DNA of 64,000 nt from Aldehydirespirator sp965219165 (GCA_965219165.1 CBDCMW010000002.1:2914001-2978000), one strand, 5' to 3'. Shown: positions 36,427-45,455, counted from the stretch's first letter. Numbers and translations are program-made. Notes: generated by a model not told the origin, from the sequence alone.

Positions 36427-37206
36427 ATGAGGCGGTTCGAGGATCAGGTCGTGGTCATCACCGGCTCGGCTACCGGTATCGGGGCCGCCACCGCTCGGCG
36501 GTTCGCAGCCGAGGGAGCCAACCTCGCCTGCCTCGACATCAACGACACCGACAACGACGCCACGGCCCAGGCGGCTCGGTCCGAGGGGGTCGAAGCGATG
36601 GCGCTGACCTGCGACGTGAGATCCCGCCACGACCAGCAAGCCGCCTTCGACCGGGTGATGGCGGCCTGGGGGCGCATCGACGTGCTGGTGGCCTGCGCGG
36701 GGATCTACGTCGGCGGACCTCTGCCGGAGATCCCTCTCGACCGCTGGGAGGACATCGTGGCCGTCAACCTGACCGGGGTCCTCGTCTCCAACAGCCTGGC
36801 TGCGCCCGTCATGACCGCTCAGGGGCGGGGCTCCATAATCAACATCGCGTCCATGGCCGCCAAGACGAGCTGGCCCTTCTCGGCGGAGTACTCCGGGACT
36901 AAGAGCGGGGTGGTGGGCATCACCCGCTCGGCCGCCATGGAACTGGGCCCCCACGGCATCACCGTCAACGCGGTGTGTGCGGGCAACACGCTCACGGACA
37001 TGGTGCGCAAGGTGGCCGCCGAGATTGGGGCCACGTTGGGCATGACCGCCCAGGAGTGGCTGGACATGCGGGCCAGCGACACCGCGGTCAAGCGGCTGGC
37101 CCGACCGGAGGAGATCGCCGGAGTCGTGGCCTTCCTGGCCAGCGACGACGCCCGCTACCTGACCGGCCAGGCCATCGAGGTCGACGGAGGGCTCGTCCTG
37201 AGCTGA
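36427..37206 (+). CDS. SDR family oxidoreductase
   Basis: This classical short-chain dehydrogenase/reductase of 259 residues has a cofactor loop VVITGSATGIGAATA, DINDTD at the end of beta-2 (NAD preference), ACAGIYVGG, active-site Ser in IINIASMAAKT, and YSGTK as the YxxxK pair. The ending YLTGQAIEVDGGLVLS is typical. The substrate is unknown. It stands at the edge of a carbohydrate-like gene cluster, which suggests polyol or sugar oxidation. The ATG at 36427 is preferred to the in-frame TTG just before it. Confidence 0.87.
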   Translation: MRRFEDQVVVITGSATGIGAATARRFAAEGANLACLDINDTDNDATAQAARSEGVEAMALTCDVRSRHDQQAAFDRVMAAWGRIDVLVACAGIYVGGPLPEIPLDRWEDIVAVNLTGVLVSNSLAAPVMTAQGRGSIINIASMAAKTSWPFSAEYSGTKSGVVGITRSAAMELGPHGITVNAVCAGNTLTDMVRKVAAEIGATLGMTAQEWLDMRASDTAVKRLARPEEIAGVVAFLASDDARYLTGQAIEVDGGLVLS

Positions 37207-37265
37207 ATGGCGGCGGCCAGCTGACGGACACTTCCCCCGCCCAGAGTTCGGCCGGCGCGGGCCGT

Positions 37266-38273
37266 TCAGGCGATCTGGTCGAGCATGTCGGGCCGGACCT
37301 CGTGGATGGCCGGCTGGCCGGCCAGGTAGCGGCGAACCTCCTCGACGGCGAGCTCCCCCATGCGGTGACAGTTCTCGATGCAGCCGGCGATGTGGGGTGT
37401 GACCACCACGTTCTCCAGCCGCCGCAGCGGGCTGTCGGATGCTGGGGGCTCGGGATCGGTCACGTCGAGGAAGGCGAATACTCGGCCCTTGGCCAGCTCC
37501 TCGACCAGGGCCGCTTCGTCGATGATGCTGCCCCGGGAAGTGTTGATCAGCACGGCGCCGTCGCTCAGGCGGCCCAGCAGTCCGGCACCGATCATGTGTC
37601 GGGTCTGATCATTGGCCGGAGCGTGGATCGACACGACGTCGCAGCGTTCCATCAGCTCGGCGGGCTCCACCCTCTCCACTCCGAGCCGCTCGGCCTCATC
37701 GTCGCCGAGGTACGGATCGGCGACCAGGATGGTCACCGAGAAGGGAGCGAGCAGTTCGATCACGTGGCGGCCGACATTGCCGGCACCGATCAGGCCCACC
37801 GTCGAGCGGTTGAGCTCCCGGGCGTCCCACCGGTCCCACACCGGACTGTCACGCCAGCCGCCGTCGCGCACATGGCTCCCCAGGGGCCAGATCCGCTTGC
37901 GGCCCACGATCATCAGGCCGAGGGTGGTCTCGGCCACGTCCCGGGCCAGCGTGACCGAGGCGCTGGTGACCCGGATGCCCCGCTCCCACACTGCATCGGA
38001 CACGAAGCGCTTCACGCTGCCGCCCATGTGGGCCAGGTGCCCGAGGCGGGGCGCGGCCATCACCACGTCGGCGTCGAGGGGGGCCACTCCCCAGCTGGTG
38101 ATGCAGGCGTCGGCTTCGGCCAGAACGGCCAGCAGGTCCTGCTTGGAGGCCGGTTCGTCGCCCGGATGGTGCACTACCTCCGCCGCCGCGGCCAGGTCGG
38201 CCAGGGCCGCGGCGCTGAACATTCGCCGGTAGTGGGACCGGCCGATGGTGATGGCGACGACAGGTCTGGTCAC
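37266..38273 (-). CDS. D-2-hydroxyacid dehydrogenase (NAD-dependent)
   Basis: The 335-residue protein has the Rossmann motif VGLIGAGNVGRHVIELL. The catalytic residues are Arg in INTSRGSIIDEAALV, Glu in DVTDPEPPAS and His in VVTPHIAGCIENCHR. It interconverts a 2-keto acid and a D-2-hydroxy acid. The exact substrate is not visible. GTG at 38273 overlaps the FGGY kinase stop (GTGA), so it is the downstream gene of the minus-strand unit aldolase-kinase-dehydrogenase. Confidence 0.88.
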   Translation of the reverse strand: MTRPVVAITIGRSHYRRMFSAAALADLAAAAEVVHHPGDEPASKQDLLAVLAEADACITSWGVAPLDADVVMAAPRLGHLAHMGGSVKRFVSDAVWERGIRVTSASVTLARDVAETTLGLMIVGRKRIWPLGSHVRDGGWRDSPVWDRWDARELNRSTVGLIGAGNVGRHVIELLAPFSVTILVADPYLGDDEAERLGVERVEPAELMERCDVVSIHAPANDQTRHMIGAGLLGRLSDGAVLINTSRGSIIDEAALVEELAKGRVFAFLDVTDPEPPASDSPLRRLENVVVTPHIAGCIENCHRMGELAVEEVRRYLAGQPAIHEVRPDMLDQIA

Positions 38274-39502
38274 GTTGCTTCTCCCCGAGGCGTCCACCCT
38301 AGGGCTGCTCCGGCCAGCCGGGCCGCACCAAGGGCCGGCCAGGTGGCCTCGGATCGCGTGACCACCGGCCGGTCGATGATGTCGACGATCACTTCCACCA
38401 GCTCCCGGAACCGGGTCCCGCCCCCCACCAGGATCAACTCACCGCCGGCGGGCGCCAACTCGCCGGCCTCTTCGAGAGCCCGGCGCACCCTGAGGGCGCA
38501 GGTCTCGAAGGCGTCCCGGATTCCAGCCAGCGGAGTCTCGGCCAGCATCGCCCCGAGCCCGCCCAGGTTCTCGGACGCGGTCCAGCACCCGGGCACGACA
38601 TGGGGGCTGAGGTTCAACGAGGGTGGAAGGGCTGCGACATCGGCCCGGTCGGTGATCACCGTCAGCACCCATGCCGTGCCAGTCGACATGAACAGGTCGC
38701 CGGGCTCGACGACACCGAGCCCCAGCGCGGCGCAGGCCTGGTCGTGGCCGCCCATCACCACCGGGGTGCCCGCGTCCAGCGCCAGCGCAGCAGCAGCCTC
38801 GACTGTCAGTTCGCCTGCGGCGGTGCCCGACTCCCGGATCGGCGACAGCATCCGCTGATCGATCCCGCCGAGGCTGCACAGCTCGTTGCTCCAGCTTCGG
38901 GTCGAGACCTCCATCAGCTGCATACCTGCCGCGTTTGACGGGTTGGTTACCCACTGCCCGGTGAGGCGGAACACGAGGTAATCGTCCACCGAGGCCCATC
39001 TGGCCACTGGGATTGGATCCCCACCAGGACCGGCATCCACACCTGGAGCCCGCAGTGCGGCGATGGTCGACAGACCGACCCCGGACGTGGACATCCAGCC
39101 GCTGAGGGCCCGCATCCTCTCCGCGACCTCGCGTGGCCAGCTCTCCACCAGGGACCGGGAACGGGTGTCCATCCAGGTGATAGCCCGCTCGGCCCGACCT
39201 CCGACCGGCACCGGAATCACCGATCCGCTCTGGGCGGCCACCGCGAGCGCCGCCACCCGGGCGCCAGATCCGAGGCTCTCGACCGCCCGCCGGCCCGCGG
39301 TCGTCAAGGCCTGCCAGATCTCCTCGGGTTCTTGCTCGCTTCCACCGTCCGGTGTGGTGTGCGTCGAGATGGGATCGGATCCGGCGGTGGCCCGGATCTG
39401 TCCCGCTCGGTCGACGGCCACGGCCTTGGCCGTCGTGGTGCCTGCATCCAGGCCCAGGACAACTTCGTCGCTCGAGGTGCCAACAACACCGGCATTGTTC
39501 AC
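38270..39502 (-). CDS. FGGY-family carbohydrate kinase
   Basis: The 410-residue kinase starts with the phosphate-1 motif VVLGLDAGTTTAKAVAVD and includes WMDTRSR, VMGGHDQACAALGLGV (adenosine region) and LILVGGGTRFRELVEVI. It is shorter than most xylulose or glycerol kinases (about 480-500). The C-terminal domain is complete, so the difference is spread through loops. The substrate is a sugar or sugar-like polyol that cannot be named. It sits four bases after an LsrF-like aldolase gene, an arrangement that recalls lsrK/lsrF. Confidence 0.85.
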   Translation of the reverse strand: MNNAGVVGTSSDEVVLGLDAGTTTAKAVAVDRAGQIRATAGSDPISTHTTPDGGSEQEPEEIWQALTTAGRRAVESLGSGARVAALAVAAQSGSVIPVPVGGRAERAITWMDTRSRSLVESWPREVAERMRALSGWMSTSGVGLSTIAALRAPGVDAGPGGDPIPVARWASVDDYLVFRLTGQWVTNPSNAAGMQLMEVSTRSWSNELCSLGGIDQRMLSPIRESGTAAGELTVEAAAALALDAGTPVVMGGHDQACAALGLGVVEPGDLFMSTGTAWVLTVITDRADVAALPPSLNLSPHVVPGCWTASENLGGLGAMLAETPLAGIRDAFETCALRVRRALEEAGELAPAGGELILVGGGTRFRELVEVIVDIIDRPVVTRSEATWPALGAARLAGAALGWTPRGEAT

Positions 39503-39506
39503 CGGG

Positions 39507-40286
39507 TCACCCTTCGAGGATGGCTAGGGCGTCCTCAAGGCTGGCGTCAGCGTGCACCACTGCGACCACGGCTTGGGTCATGGCCGTGGGGTCCGCGCTC
39601 TGGAAGACGTTGCGGCCCATGGCCACACCGGCCGCGCCGACATCAAGGGCGGCTCTGATGTTGGCCAGAGTGGCGGCCTCGGAGCCCTTGGATCCTCCGA
39701 GGATCACCACGGGAACGAAGGTCGTTGATGTGACCCGGGAGAAGCCCTCGCAGTAGGGCGCCTTGATGAAATCGGCTCCCAGCTCGGCTCCCAGGCGCGC
39801 GGCAAAGGCCACGGCTTCGGACCCCCGCAGTTCGGGCGGAGCGTCGAACCCTCCCGGCACCATCTCGGCCATCACCGGCAGGTCCCGGCGGTGGGCCTCG
39901 CCGATGGTGCGGGCCAGGTTCCTTAGGGTGTCAGCCTCCGCAGCCGAACCGGGCAGGGCGGTCACGGCCAGGGCATCGGCACCGACCCGCAGTGCCTCCT
40001 CCGCGCCGAAGAACTGGCCGACCGAACCGCTGCTGGGCGAGCCGAGGTTGCTCTCGGACCCGTCGCTGCGCAGGATGAGGCCGACGCCGCTCAGTTCGGC
40101 CGCGAAGTTCTCAGCGATGCCGTAGGAGGTCAGAACGGCGTCGGGACCTCCGGCCACTATTGCGGAGATCGTCTCGGCCGGCCGCTCGAAGCCCGGACAG
40201 GGCCCGTCGATGAGCCCATGGTCCAGGGCGATGATCACCGTTCGCCCGTCAGGGCCGAAGATGCGGTTGAGGCGTCGGGAAGCCAT
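39507..40286 (-). CDS. LsrF/DhnA-type class I aldolase or thiolase
   Basis: The 259-residue TIM-barrel protein has RTVIIALDHGLIDGPCPG, the Schiff-base lysine motif ADFIKAPYCEGFSRV, VVILGGSKGSE, and AAGVAMGRNVFQ as the phosphate-binding end. This is the DeoC/LacD-like DhnA family that includes LsrF (autoinducer-2 phosphate processing) and archaeal fructose-bisphosphate aldolases. The phospho-substrate presumably comes from the adjoining FGGY kinase, which is inference from adjacency. Confidence 0.85.
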   Translation of the reverse strand: MASRRLNRIFGPDGRTVIIALDHGLIDGPCPGFERPAETISAIVAGGPDAVLTSYGIAENFAAELSGVGLILRSDGSESNLGSPSSGSVGQFFGAEEALRVGADALAVTALPGSAAEADTLRNLARTIGEAHRRDLPVMAEMVPGGFDAPPELRGSEAVAFAARLGAELGADFIKAPYCEGFSRVTSTTFVPVVILGGSKGSEAATLANIRAALDVGAAGVAMGRNVFQSADPTAMTQAVVAVVHADASLEDALAILEG

Positions 40287-40297
40287 AGCAAGGGATG

Positions 40298-41272
40298 CTA
40301 GGGCCGGGCGTCATGGATGATGGGCAGGGAATCTGACAGCACGTCGAGGTTCTCGGAGAGGTCCGATGAGAGGGCGTCGATCAGCACGCCGCTCAGGTTG
40401 TGCTCGCGAGCCAGCCGCTCCACCTCGGTCCGGCACTCCTCGGGGGTTCCGGCCACCTGGTAGCGCTGGAGAAGGTCGCCGTCCACCAGCTCGTCCACTA
40501 GTTCGGGCCGGTTGCTCTTGGCTGCGTCCTCGACGACCCCGATCTCGTCGGGGGTAAGGCCCAGCGATTCCAGCACCCGGCGGGGCGAGTCCATCAGCAC
40601 GAACGACAGGGTGCGGCGCTGGCCCTCGAGCAACTCGGGCGTGTAGCAGATCCGTCCGAGGTAGAAGCGTTGGGGATCAGGCCGGCCCGCCGTGGCCGCG
40701 GCCTCCTCGACGAGGCTGAGGGCCGCTCCGAGATCGGGCTTGACGGTGAGGATGACGCCGTCGGCTTGCTGTCCGGCCAACTCCAGCAGGCGCGGGCCCC
40801 GGCTCGCGATCCAGATGGGGATGGACTGAGGCCCCATGCCGAGTTGGGCCCGGTCAAGGGAGCAGGTCTGACCTTTCCAACTCACCTCGTCGCCCGACCA
40901 CAGGCGCTTCAAGGCCTCCACGGTGTCGGTAACCACCTGGGCCGGGCGAGCTCGCTCGATTCCCATCGGGCTGAGCACCATCGATCCACCGGCCAGCAGG
41001 GTGACCACGAGCCGACCCCCGGACAGTTCGTTCACAGTGGCGGCCGCCGCCGCGGTCACCGCCGGATGGCGGGTGTAGCCGTTGGTCAGCACGCCGAGGG
41101 TGATCCGATCGGTGGCCATCGCGATGGCGCCAAGGCATGCATAGACGTCGGGATGGAACCCCTCGTCGGCCACTAGGCAGTAGTCGTAACCGAGCCGCTC
41201 CGCCTCCACGGCCACAGAGATGACGTCGCGGGCCGGCATCAACGGCACGATGTGGACCCCGGCGGCAACCAT
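40298..41272 (-). CDS. luciferase-like (F420-type) oxidoreductase
   Basis: The 324-residue luciferase-like TIM barrel has LGYDYCLVADEGFHPDVYA, ITLGVLTNGYTRHPAVTAAAA and LVVTLLAGGSMVL. IPIWIASRGPRLLELAGQQADGVIL is a typical coenzyme F420 family stretch. The substrate is not predictable. The start is one of three tandem ATGs. I use the last (41272, MVAAGVHIV), because the first two are followed by a stop after three codons. It lies in line with the aldolase gene (11 bp). Confidence 0.85.
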   Translation of the reverse strand: MVAAGVHIVPLMPARDVISVAVEAERLGYDYCLVADEGFHPDVYACLGAIAMATDRITLGVLTNGYTRHPAVTAAAAATVNELSGGRLVVTLLAGGSMVLSPMGIERARPAQVVTDTVEALKRLWSGDEVSWKGQTCSLDRAQLGMGPQSIPIWIASRGPRLLELAGQQADGVILTVKPDLGAALSLVEEAAATAGRPDPQRFYLGRICYTPELLEGQRRTLSFVLMDSPRRVLESLGLTPDEIGVVEDAAKSNRPELVDELVDGDLLQRYQVAGTPEECRTEVERLAREHNLSGVLIDALSSDLSENLDVLSDSLPIIHDARP

Positions 41273-41322
41273 GAGCAGGTTCAGGCGACCATGACCGGGT
41301 TCAGGCAACCATGACCGGGGTC
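41263..41322. repeat. 20-bp tandem repeat (three copies), each with an ATG
   Basis: Units 41263-41282, 41283-41302 and 41303-41322 each read about GAACCCGGTCATGGTYGCCT on the minus strand. The two upstream copies encode Met-Val-Ala-stop. The last is the start of the luciferase-like gene. The most upstream unit overlaps the stop of the preceding SDR gene. Confidence 0.9.
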
Positions 41323-42073
41323 AGCCGTGGGCGTTCTTGCGATGACCGTAGCGCTGGCCCCCGTCCACCGTGATGACTTCACCGGTGATGTAGTCGGCCT
41401 CTATGAGGAACTGGACCGCCTGGCCCATCTCGGTGGGAGTGCCCCACCGGCCGACCAGCGTCTCATCGGCCACCCGCTGGTATGTGGCGTCGTCGTAGTC
41501 GGCGGGGCGCAGGGCCGGCCCGGGAACCACGGCGTTGGCCCTGATGGTGGGAGCCAGCTCCAGGGCCAGCTGACGGGTCAGGGAGATGATCGCTCCCTTG
41601 CCGACGGCGTGGGCCGCGAACCCCGGCCACGGCTCGAACGCACTGAGGTCACCGATGCTGACGATCACTCCCCCGCCGCCGTCCAGCATGACCGGAGCCA
41701 CGCGGTTGGCGCAATAGAAGGGACCGTGGACGAGAGTGTCGATCGACCGGTGCCACACGCTCAGGTCGTCGGTCGGGAACGCGTCGAAGGCGAAGGTGGA
41801 GGCATTGTTGACTAGCACGTCGATGGTGCCGAAGTGGTCGGTTGCAGCCTTGACCATGTCCTGGACTTGGCTGTCGTCGGTGACGTCGGCTGCCACCGGC
41901 AGAGCCTGAACGCCCAGCGCCTCGGCGTCGGCCGCAGTCCGGTGAGCCTCGCCGACCGATGTGTTGTAGTTGATCACTACGTTGGCGCCGGCCCGGGCCA
42001 GGGTCAGCGTGATGCCCCGGCCCACCCTCTTGGCTCCCCCGGTCACCAGGGCCGTCCTGCCGGCAAGGTCCAT
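41321..42073 (-). CDS. SDR family oxidoreductase (pteridine-reductase-like)
   Basis: This 250-residue SDR starts MDLAGRTALVTGGAKRVGRGI, where the Gly-rich loop with Lys-Arg resembles FolM/PTR1 pteridine reductases. NNASTFAFDAF and the C-terminal YITGEVITVDGGQRYG are standard. In the catalytic YxxxK position the residue before VGK is His (FAAHAVGK) rather than Tyr. Some SDR branches show this, so it is noted but not proof of inactivity. It precedes the luciferase-like gene on the same strand. Confidence 0.83.
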   Translation of the reverse strand: MDLAGRTALVTGGAKRVGRGITLTLARAGANVVINYNTSVGEAHRTAADAEALGVQALPVAADVTDDSQVQDMVKAATDHFGTIDVLVNNASTFAFDAFPTDDLSVWHRSIDTLVHGPFYCANRVAPVMLDGGGGVIVSIGDLSAFEPWPGFAAHAVGKGAIISLTRQLALELAPTIRANAVVPGPALRPADYDDATYQRVADETLVGRWGTPTEMGQAVQFLIEADYITGEVITVDGGQRYGHRKNAHG

Positions 42074-42199
42074 CGCCAGAGTATGCCACCGGGCCGCGGC
42101 TGCAGGTCAGCGTGGCTGCACGGTCAGCCAACAACTGCCGTCTCACGGCACGGTGTGGCTGGCGCGGCCACAGCGAACCGGCGCGCTAGGTTGGCGGCG

Positions 42200-42868
42200 G
42201 TGCGGCTCGTCATAGCCCGCTGCAGCGTCGACTACGACGGGCGGCTGCAAGCTCATCTTCCCTCCGCCGTGCGCCTCATCATGGTGAAGGCCGACGGCTG
42301 CGTGGCCGTCCACGCCGACGGCGGCGCCTACAAGCCGCTCAACTGGATGAACGCTCCCAACCGGCTGGTCATCGACACCGAGACCGGAGAGTGGCGGGTG
42401 ACGGCGCCGGGCCGCAAGGACTCCCTCATCATCAGGATCGAGGAGATCCTCCACGACAGCACCCATGAGATGGGCACCGATCCCGGCCTTCAGAAGGACG
42501 GCGTCGAGGCGCAGATGCAGGAACTCCTCGCGGGCAACCCGGACGCCATCGAGGACGGCTTCACCCTGGTGAGACGGGAGTTCCCGACCGCCATCGGTCC
42601 CGTGGACCTGCTGTGCCGCGACGCCTCGGGCACTGCGGTGGCCGTGGAGGTGAAGCGCCACGGCGAGATCGACGGCGTGGAGCAGCTGACCCGGTACCTG
42701 CACTACTTGAATTCCGACCCGACCCTGGCGCCGGTGCGGGGCGTGTTCGTGGCCCGGACCATAAAGCCCCAGGCCAAGGTTCTCGCAGCCGACCGCTCCA
42801 TTGACTGCGTGGAAGTGGACTACGACGAACTGCGCGGCATCGAGTCACCGGAGCTGCGACTGTTCTAG
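42200..42868 (+). CDS. nucS: NucS/EndoMS mismatch-specific endonuclease
   Basis: The 222-residue protein has an N-terminal beta-rich DNA-binding half (MRLVIARCSVDYDGRLQAHL, LIMVKADGCVAVHADGGAYK, PLNWMNAPNRL). A RecB-like nuclease half follows, with GPVDLLCRDASG, AVAVEVKRHGEIDGVEQLTRY (catalytic Asp...Glu-x-Lys) and a terminal RLF. NucS replaces MutS/MutL as the non-canonical mismatch repair enzyme in most actinobacteria and archaea. The terminal peptide fits a beta-clamp interaction site. GTG at 42200 gives the standard N-terminus. Confidence 0.95.
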   Translation: MRLVIARCSVDYDGRLQAHLPSAVRLIMVKADGCVAVHADGGAYKPLNWMNAPNRLVIDTETGEWRVTAPGRKDSLIIRIEEILHDSTHEMGTDPGLQKDGVEAQMQELLAGNPDAIEDGFTLVRREFPTAIGPVDLLCRDASGTAVAVEVKRHGEIDGVEQLTRYLHYLNSDPTLAPVRGVFVARTIKPQAKVLAADRSIDCVEVDYDELRGIESPELRLF

Positions 42869-42923
42869 GGGGTAGCTCGACTGCTTCATCAGCGTCGTCA
42901 CCGGCTCCGGGTACCCTCAAATC

Positions 42924-44910
42924 GTGCTCAGACGACTGCTGCGGCGGGAGGTTCGGCACGCGCGGCTGTGGCAGGTCATCATCGGGGCCGGAGTGGTCGT
43001 CGGCGCTCTGATCGTCGCCTGGCAGGTCTACGAGGCGCGTGAGGACTCCCGAATCCGCCCGGGCGCGACGGTGTCGGGCGTGGAGATCGGCGGGCTCGAG
43101 CCCGAAGAGGCAGTCACGGCGCTCGAACCGGTCGTTCAGGATGTGGCCGAGACCATCATCGATCTGCAGTTCCAGGACCGCACCATCACCGTCACCGCCG
43201 CAGAACTCGGGATATCCCTGGATGCCGAGCGGACCCTCGCCGAGGCCGACGACCCTCCCCCGCCGGTGGTGCGGCCGGCCGCGTGGCTGTTCGATCTGTT
43301 CGCCAGCCGCGACGTGAGCCCGGCCGTGACCACCGACCTCGGAACCCTCGCCACAACGGTCGATCCCTACGCGGACCCCGAGACGCCCCGCATCGAGTTC
43401 GTCGATGGAGCCTTCCGGCCGGTTCTCAGCACCGACGTGCCCGTTCCCGACATGGAACTGCTGGCAGAGAGGCTCGAAGACGCCGTGCTGACCAACATGG
43501 GCGAGCGGGTAGCCGTCGAGGTGCCCATACGCGGCATGGAGCCGGCCGACCCGATCGCGGTCGCCTTGGCCGCTGCCCTCGCCGTGCAGGCCAACGAGAT
43601 CACTGCAGGGGGGGTCTGGCTCCAGCTGGAGGGCACCGCCGAGACGTTCAGCATCAGTGAGCTGGCCCTGCGGCAGTTCATCGTCTTCGAGGGAGAGCAG
43701 CACGACACGCACCTCGGCCTCGACCCCCGGATTGCTGACACCCTCGCAAGTCTCTTCGTGGGAATCGGCGGCAAGGGGCTGCCCGCGACCATCGGCCTGG
43801 ACGATGCCGGCGCCGTCACGATCTCCGGAGGCGAGGCCGGCTTCAAGTGCTGCCACGCTGCGGTCGCCGATGTGCTCCTCACTGGGATGATCGACGACCA
43901 GCCGGTGATAACGCTGCCAGCCGCTCCCGCTCCCCATCCCCAGGGACAGGAGTGGGCCGAGTCGCTCGGAATCATCCAGGTAGTCAGCGAGTTCACCACG
44001 CGCTTCAAACCGGGCCAGGACCGGGTGCTCAACATCGCCCGCATCTCCGAGCTGACTCGCGGGGCGATCATCGAGCCGGGCCAGCGGTTCTCGGTCAACG
44101 AGTTCGTCGGGCCACGCACGATGACCAAGGGGTTCGTCCCAGCCGGAATGATCCTCAACGGCGTGTTCGTGGACTCGGTGGGGGGAGGCATCTCGCAGTA
44201 CGCCACGACGCTGTTCAACGCGGCCTTCTTCGCGGGACTCGACTTCATCGACTATCAGAGCCACACGATCTATCTGAGCCGCTACCCCTACGGACGCGAG
44301 GCCACGGTGTCGTATCCGGCGCCCGATCTGGTGCTGGAGAACAACACCCCCTACGGCGTGATGCTGTGGCCCACCACCGACGACTCCTCGATCACGGTGA
44401 GGCTCTACTCGACGCCGTGGGTGCTGGCCGAGCAGACCGATCAATGGACGCGGGCCGTGGGAACTTCCTGCACTCGGGTGACCACAGAGCGGACGCGCAC
44501 GTACCTCGAGGACGGGCGCGCCGAGACCGACACGGTATGGGCCCAGTACCGTCCCGAGGGCCTCAGATGCGACGGGACACCGTCGGTCACGACCACAACG
44601 ACCACGACGACGGTGCCGCTCGAAGAGAGCGAGTACCAGGACAGCGAAGAGGCGGACCAGCAACACGGCGAGACGGGCACAGATTTCGGCGGCGAGGACC
44701 CCGGCCAACGAGTCCGGCAGCGAGCCCAGCGAGTCCGGCAGCGAGCCCAGCGAGTCCGGCAGCGAGCCCAGCGAGTCCGGCAGCGAGCCCAGCGAGTCCG
44801 GCAGCGAGCCCAGCGAGTCCGGCAGCGAGCCCAGCGAGTCCGGCAGCGAGCCCAGCGAGTCCGGCAGCGAAATCACCCCTTCCACGACTGTCCCAGGCGA
44901 ATCTCAATGA
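42924..44910 (+). CDS. VanW family protein with disrupted or switching C-terminal frame
   Basis: From GTG at 42924: one transmembrane segment (WQVIIGAGVVVGALIVAWQV), two YoaR-like peptidoglycan-binding domains, then a VanW domain (FSVNEFVGPRTMTKGFVPAG, DSVGGGISQYATTLFNAAFF, ATVSYPAPDLVLENNTPYG). A Thr-rich, then acidic, tail follows. VanW proteins are cell-wall-associated factors of unclear chemistry. At 44709 the tail enters a 21-bp repeat. In the original frame this reads RVRQRAQ and runs on, without a stop, into the PAP2 gene (to 45446). In the +1 frame it reads ESGSEPS and stops at 44910, overlapping the PAP2 ATG. The acidic composition before the repeat matches the +1 frame, so I suspect a single-base indel near 44700. 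Confidence 0.75.
44709..44870. repeat. 21-bp tandem repeat, seven full copies and one partial
   Basis: The unit CGAGTCCGGCAGCGAGCCCA plus G is repeated nearly perfectly from 44709. All frames are open: RVRQRAQ in the VanW frame, ESGSEPS in the +1 frame and SPAASPA in the third. Being a multiple of three, the repeat can expand or shrink without changing the frame. Confidence 0.95.
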
Positions 44911-45446
44911 GCGATGCTGCCAAACCGATCGACGGCATCGACTCAGCCATCGACGACTGGTGGGAACGTCGGCTCAGAGGAAGGCCGGCGCTGGATCGTC
45001 TCATGTATTCGGCTTCCGAAGCGGCCAACCACTCGCTGCTCTGGCACGCTCTGGGAGCAGCCCAGGCGGCGGCGCGGCGAGACAGTCGTCCCGCTGCGGA
45101 GTTGAACGTCGTCCTCCTCGTGGAAGGCGTGCTGGTCAACGGAATCATCAAGACGATCTTCAGGCGCAGACGCCCGGCCTACGGGGAACATCGGCCCCAC
45201 ACGCTGCGCCAGCCCCTCACGAGCAGCTTTCCCAGCGGCCACGCCAGCGCGGCCATGGTCGCGGCGGCGCTGCTGTCTCGCCGCAGCCGCTGGGCGCCCG
45301 CTTACTACGCCCTGGCCTTGGTCGTGGCGCTGAGCCGCATACACGTGCGCATCCACCACGCCAGTGATGTGGCCGCAGGAATAGGCGTCGGCGCGGCCCT
45401 CGGCGCAGTCGCCCGCCGCCTGTTGCGCGCGCGGGGGCATCACTAG
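44907..45446 (+). CDS. PAP2 superfamily phosphatase
   Basis: The 179-residue protein carries the three phosphatase motifs in order: IIKTIFRRRRPAYG (KxxxxxxRP), TSSFPSGHASAAMVAA (PSGH) and ALSRIHVRIHHASDVAAG (SRxxxxxHxxxD). Hydrophobic segments place it in the membrane. Substrates of this family are usually undecaprenyl or other lipid phosphates. The ATG at 44907 overlaps the +1-frame VanW stop (ATGA). In the VanW frame it would instead be fused to the VanW protein. Confidence 0.88.
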   Translation: MSDAAKPIDGIDSAIDDWWERRLRGRPALDRLMYSASEAANHSLLWHALGAAQAAARRDSRPAAELNVVLLVEGVLVNGIIKTIFRRRRPAYGEHRPHTLRQPLTSSFPSGHASAAMVAAALLSRRSRWAPAYYALALVVALSRIHVRIHHASDVAAGIGVGAALGAVARRLLRARGHH

Positions 45447-45455
45447 GATCGGCAC

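Noticed and set aside
36424..36429. TTG at 36424 as the SDR start
   Set aside because: It is directly followed by an ATG, which fits the family N-terminus equally well.
44709..44870. The 21-bp repeat as a possible CRISPR array
   Set aside because: The units are contiguous with no spacers and lie within coding sequence.
42561..44885. A 774-codon open frame on the minus strand opposite the VanW gene, beginning with repeated SLPDSLG
   Set aside because: It is the complement of the nucS/VanW coding region and of the 21-bp repeat. High GC leaves such frames open. The plus-strand VanW and NucS motifs are decisive.
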